NCBI GenBank assembly: GCA_023134675.1 | Contig: JAGLUQ010000051.1 | Coordinates: 1 to 6,769 of the forward strand | Direction of reading: 5' to 3' | DNA length: 6,769 bases | Source: Candidatus Aenigmatarchaeota archaeon | GTDB taxonomy: Archaea > EX4484-52 > GLR71 | In this document: piece by piece, positions 5,842 through 6,769 of the stretch | Position numbering within the stretch: the stretch's first letter is position 1 | Layout: each line of letters begins with the position of its first letter | The notes under the pieces: model-generated | Told to the model about the DNA's origin: nothing | The model's input: only the letters and a program-made list of their open reading frames with translations | Database searches by the model: none | Position numbers and translations under genes: made by a program

Positions 5842-6769
5842 ATGGAATTGGATTATAAAAAACTAGGATTCAAGTGCGGTCTTGAGATTCATCAGGAACT
5901 TGACACAGGCAAGCTTTTCTGCAGCTGCTCAAGCGCCCTTGCCGAGAAAGATGAATGCGCCCAGGTCAGAAGAAAATTAAGGCCTGTCGCAGGCGAGACT
6001 GGTGATGTGGATGTAACAGCGCTTTTTGAGTCTGCAAGAAAACGCCATTTCATATATCATGCGTATAAGGATGAAGCATGCCTTGTCGAGATGGATGCAG
6101 AGCCGCCGCATCCGATAAACGAAGACGCAAAAAAGACTGCACTTCTCTTTGCGTCGCTCCTGAAGATGAATATTCCCAAAGAGATTCATGTCATGCGAAA
6201 GACAGTCACAGACGGTTCGGCGACAAGCGGTTTCCAAAGGACCGCACTCATAGGTCTGGGCAACCGGGAATCATTTCTTGATACCTCAAAAGGCCGGGTA
6301 TATCTTGAGTCCATGTCTCTTGAGGAGGACGCATCAAAGATTATCGAAAAAAAAGATGATGAAGTTCATTATTCCCTGAGCCGCCTGGGCATCCCTTTGA
6401 TAGAGCTTGCCACAGCTCCGGATATAAAGGATCCGGTCCATGCAAAAGAGACAGCATCAAAGATTGGCATGCTTCTGAGATCATTCCCTCAGATGAAAAG
6501 AGGTATAGGCTCAATACGTCAGGATGTGAATATATCCATCTTTGACGGCGCGCGCACAGAGATAAAAGGTTGGCAGGACCTCTCAAGGCTTAACCTTCTT
6601 GTGGAAAATGAAGTCAAAAGGCACATGTTCCTGGACTCGCTGAAGTCCGAGCTTGATAAGAAAGGCATAAAGAAGATAAGCACAAAGCCGGAAGATGTGA
6701 CTGATTTTTTCATAAAGACAAAATCAAAGCTGATATCATCTCTCATATCAAGGAACGCAATAGTCCTTG
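5842..6769 (+). CDS. gatE: Glutamyl-tRNA(Gln) amidotransferase subunit E, 5' half
   Basis: About 309 codons are visible and the gene runs off the window; full GatE proteins are about 610-640 residues. GatE is the GatB-like kinase and transamidase subunit of archaeal GatDE. It binds Glu-tRNA(Gln), phosphorylates the glutamate and amidates it with ammonia from GatD. Conserved motifs of the cradle domain include GLEIHQELDTGKLF (13-26) with Cys27-x-Cys29, LRPVAGETGDVD (46-57), YKDEACLVEMDAEPPHPIN (75-93), DGSATSGFQRTALIG (124-138), LEEDASKI (160-167), GIPLIELATAPDI (183-195), SIRQDVNISI (224-233) and EIKGWQDL (240-247). The inserted AspRS-like GAD domain would be expected to follow soon after the visible end. 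ATG 5842 is preferred because the family usually begins with a short lead-in to the GLEIH motif and the AAGGG at 5828-5832 is well spaced. ATG 5836, which overlaps the HD2 stop, is in frame and possible. It is probably in one operon with the two HD genes. Confidence 0.96.
   Translation, partial: MELDYKKLGFKCGLEIHQELDTGKLFCSCSSALAEKDECAQVRRKLRPVAGETGDVDVTALFESARKRHFIYHAYKDEACLVEMDAEPPHPINEDAKKTALLFASLLKMNIPKEIHVMRKTVTDGSATSGFQRTALIGLGNRESFLDTSKGRVYLESMSLEEDASKIIEKKDDEVHYSLSRLGIPLIELATAPDIKDPVHAKETASKIGMLLRSFPQMKRGIGSIRQDVNISIFDGARTEIKGWQDLSRLNLLVENEVKRHMFLDSLKSELDKKGIKKISTKPEDVTDFFIKTKSKLISSLISRNAIVL

Overview
The window is archaeal. The evidence is the gatD/gatE pair, which encodes the archaea-specific tRNA-dependent amidotransferase GatDE that makes Gln-tRNA(Gln), together with two prepilin-like proteins carrying archaeal class III (type IV pilin) signal peptides. 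Ile-ATA and Arg-AGA/AGG codons are common and the DNA leans AT-rich. The sequence alone does not fix the lineage.

Left part (1-2981), cell-surface module. It holds the C-terminal end of a secreted, sequon-rich protein (to 361), then a 12-bp tandem repeat spacer (369-476), then two large prepilin-like proteins (548-1795 and 1818-2981). The latter two have a short basic leader, a processing Gly and a single hydrophobic helix, followed by roughly 350-aa Ser/Thr/Asn-rich extracellular regions. All three proteins are dense in N-X-S/T sequons, as expected of N-glycosylated archaeal surface proteins. The two prepilin-like genes are 22 bp apart and probably co-transcribed.

Right part (3006-6769), translation module. 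gatD (3006-4376) is complete with all asparaginase-type catalytic residues. A 311-bp AT-rich gap follows, containing oligo-T terminator-like tracts, TATA-like boxes, a small dyad and an unexpected G-run/C-rich patch. After it come two HD-domain phosphohydrolase-like genes (4688-5266 and 5267-5836) and then gatE (5842 to past the window end). HD1, HD2 and gatE are essentially contiguous (0 and 5 bp gaps) and look like one transcription unit. GatD and GatE form one enzyme: GatD releases ammonia from an amide donor and GatE activates Glu-tRNA(Gln) and amidates it. The role of the HD pair is unknown; its placement inside the gatD-gatE locus is the main contextual oddity here.

The other most notable structure is the repeat at 369-476. 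Its constant 9 bp and variable 3 bp register exactly with the reading frame of the upstream gene beyond that gene's TGA stop, so readthrough would add a Tyr-Tyr-Glu-X repeat tail. No RNA gene, CRISPR array or insertion sequence was recognised.
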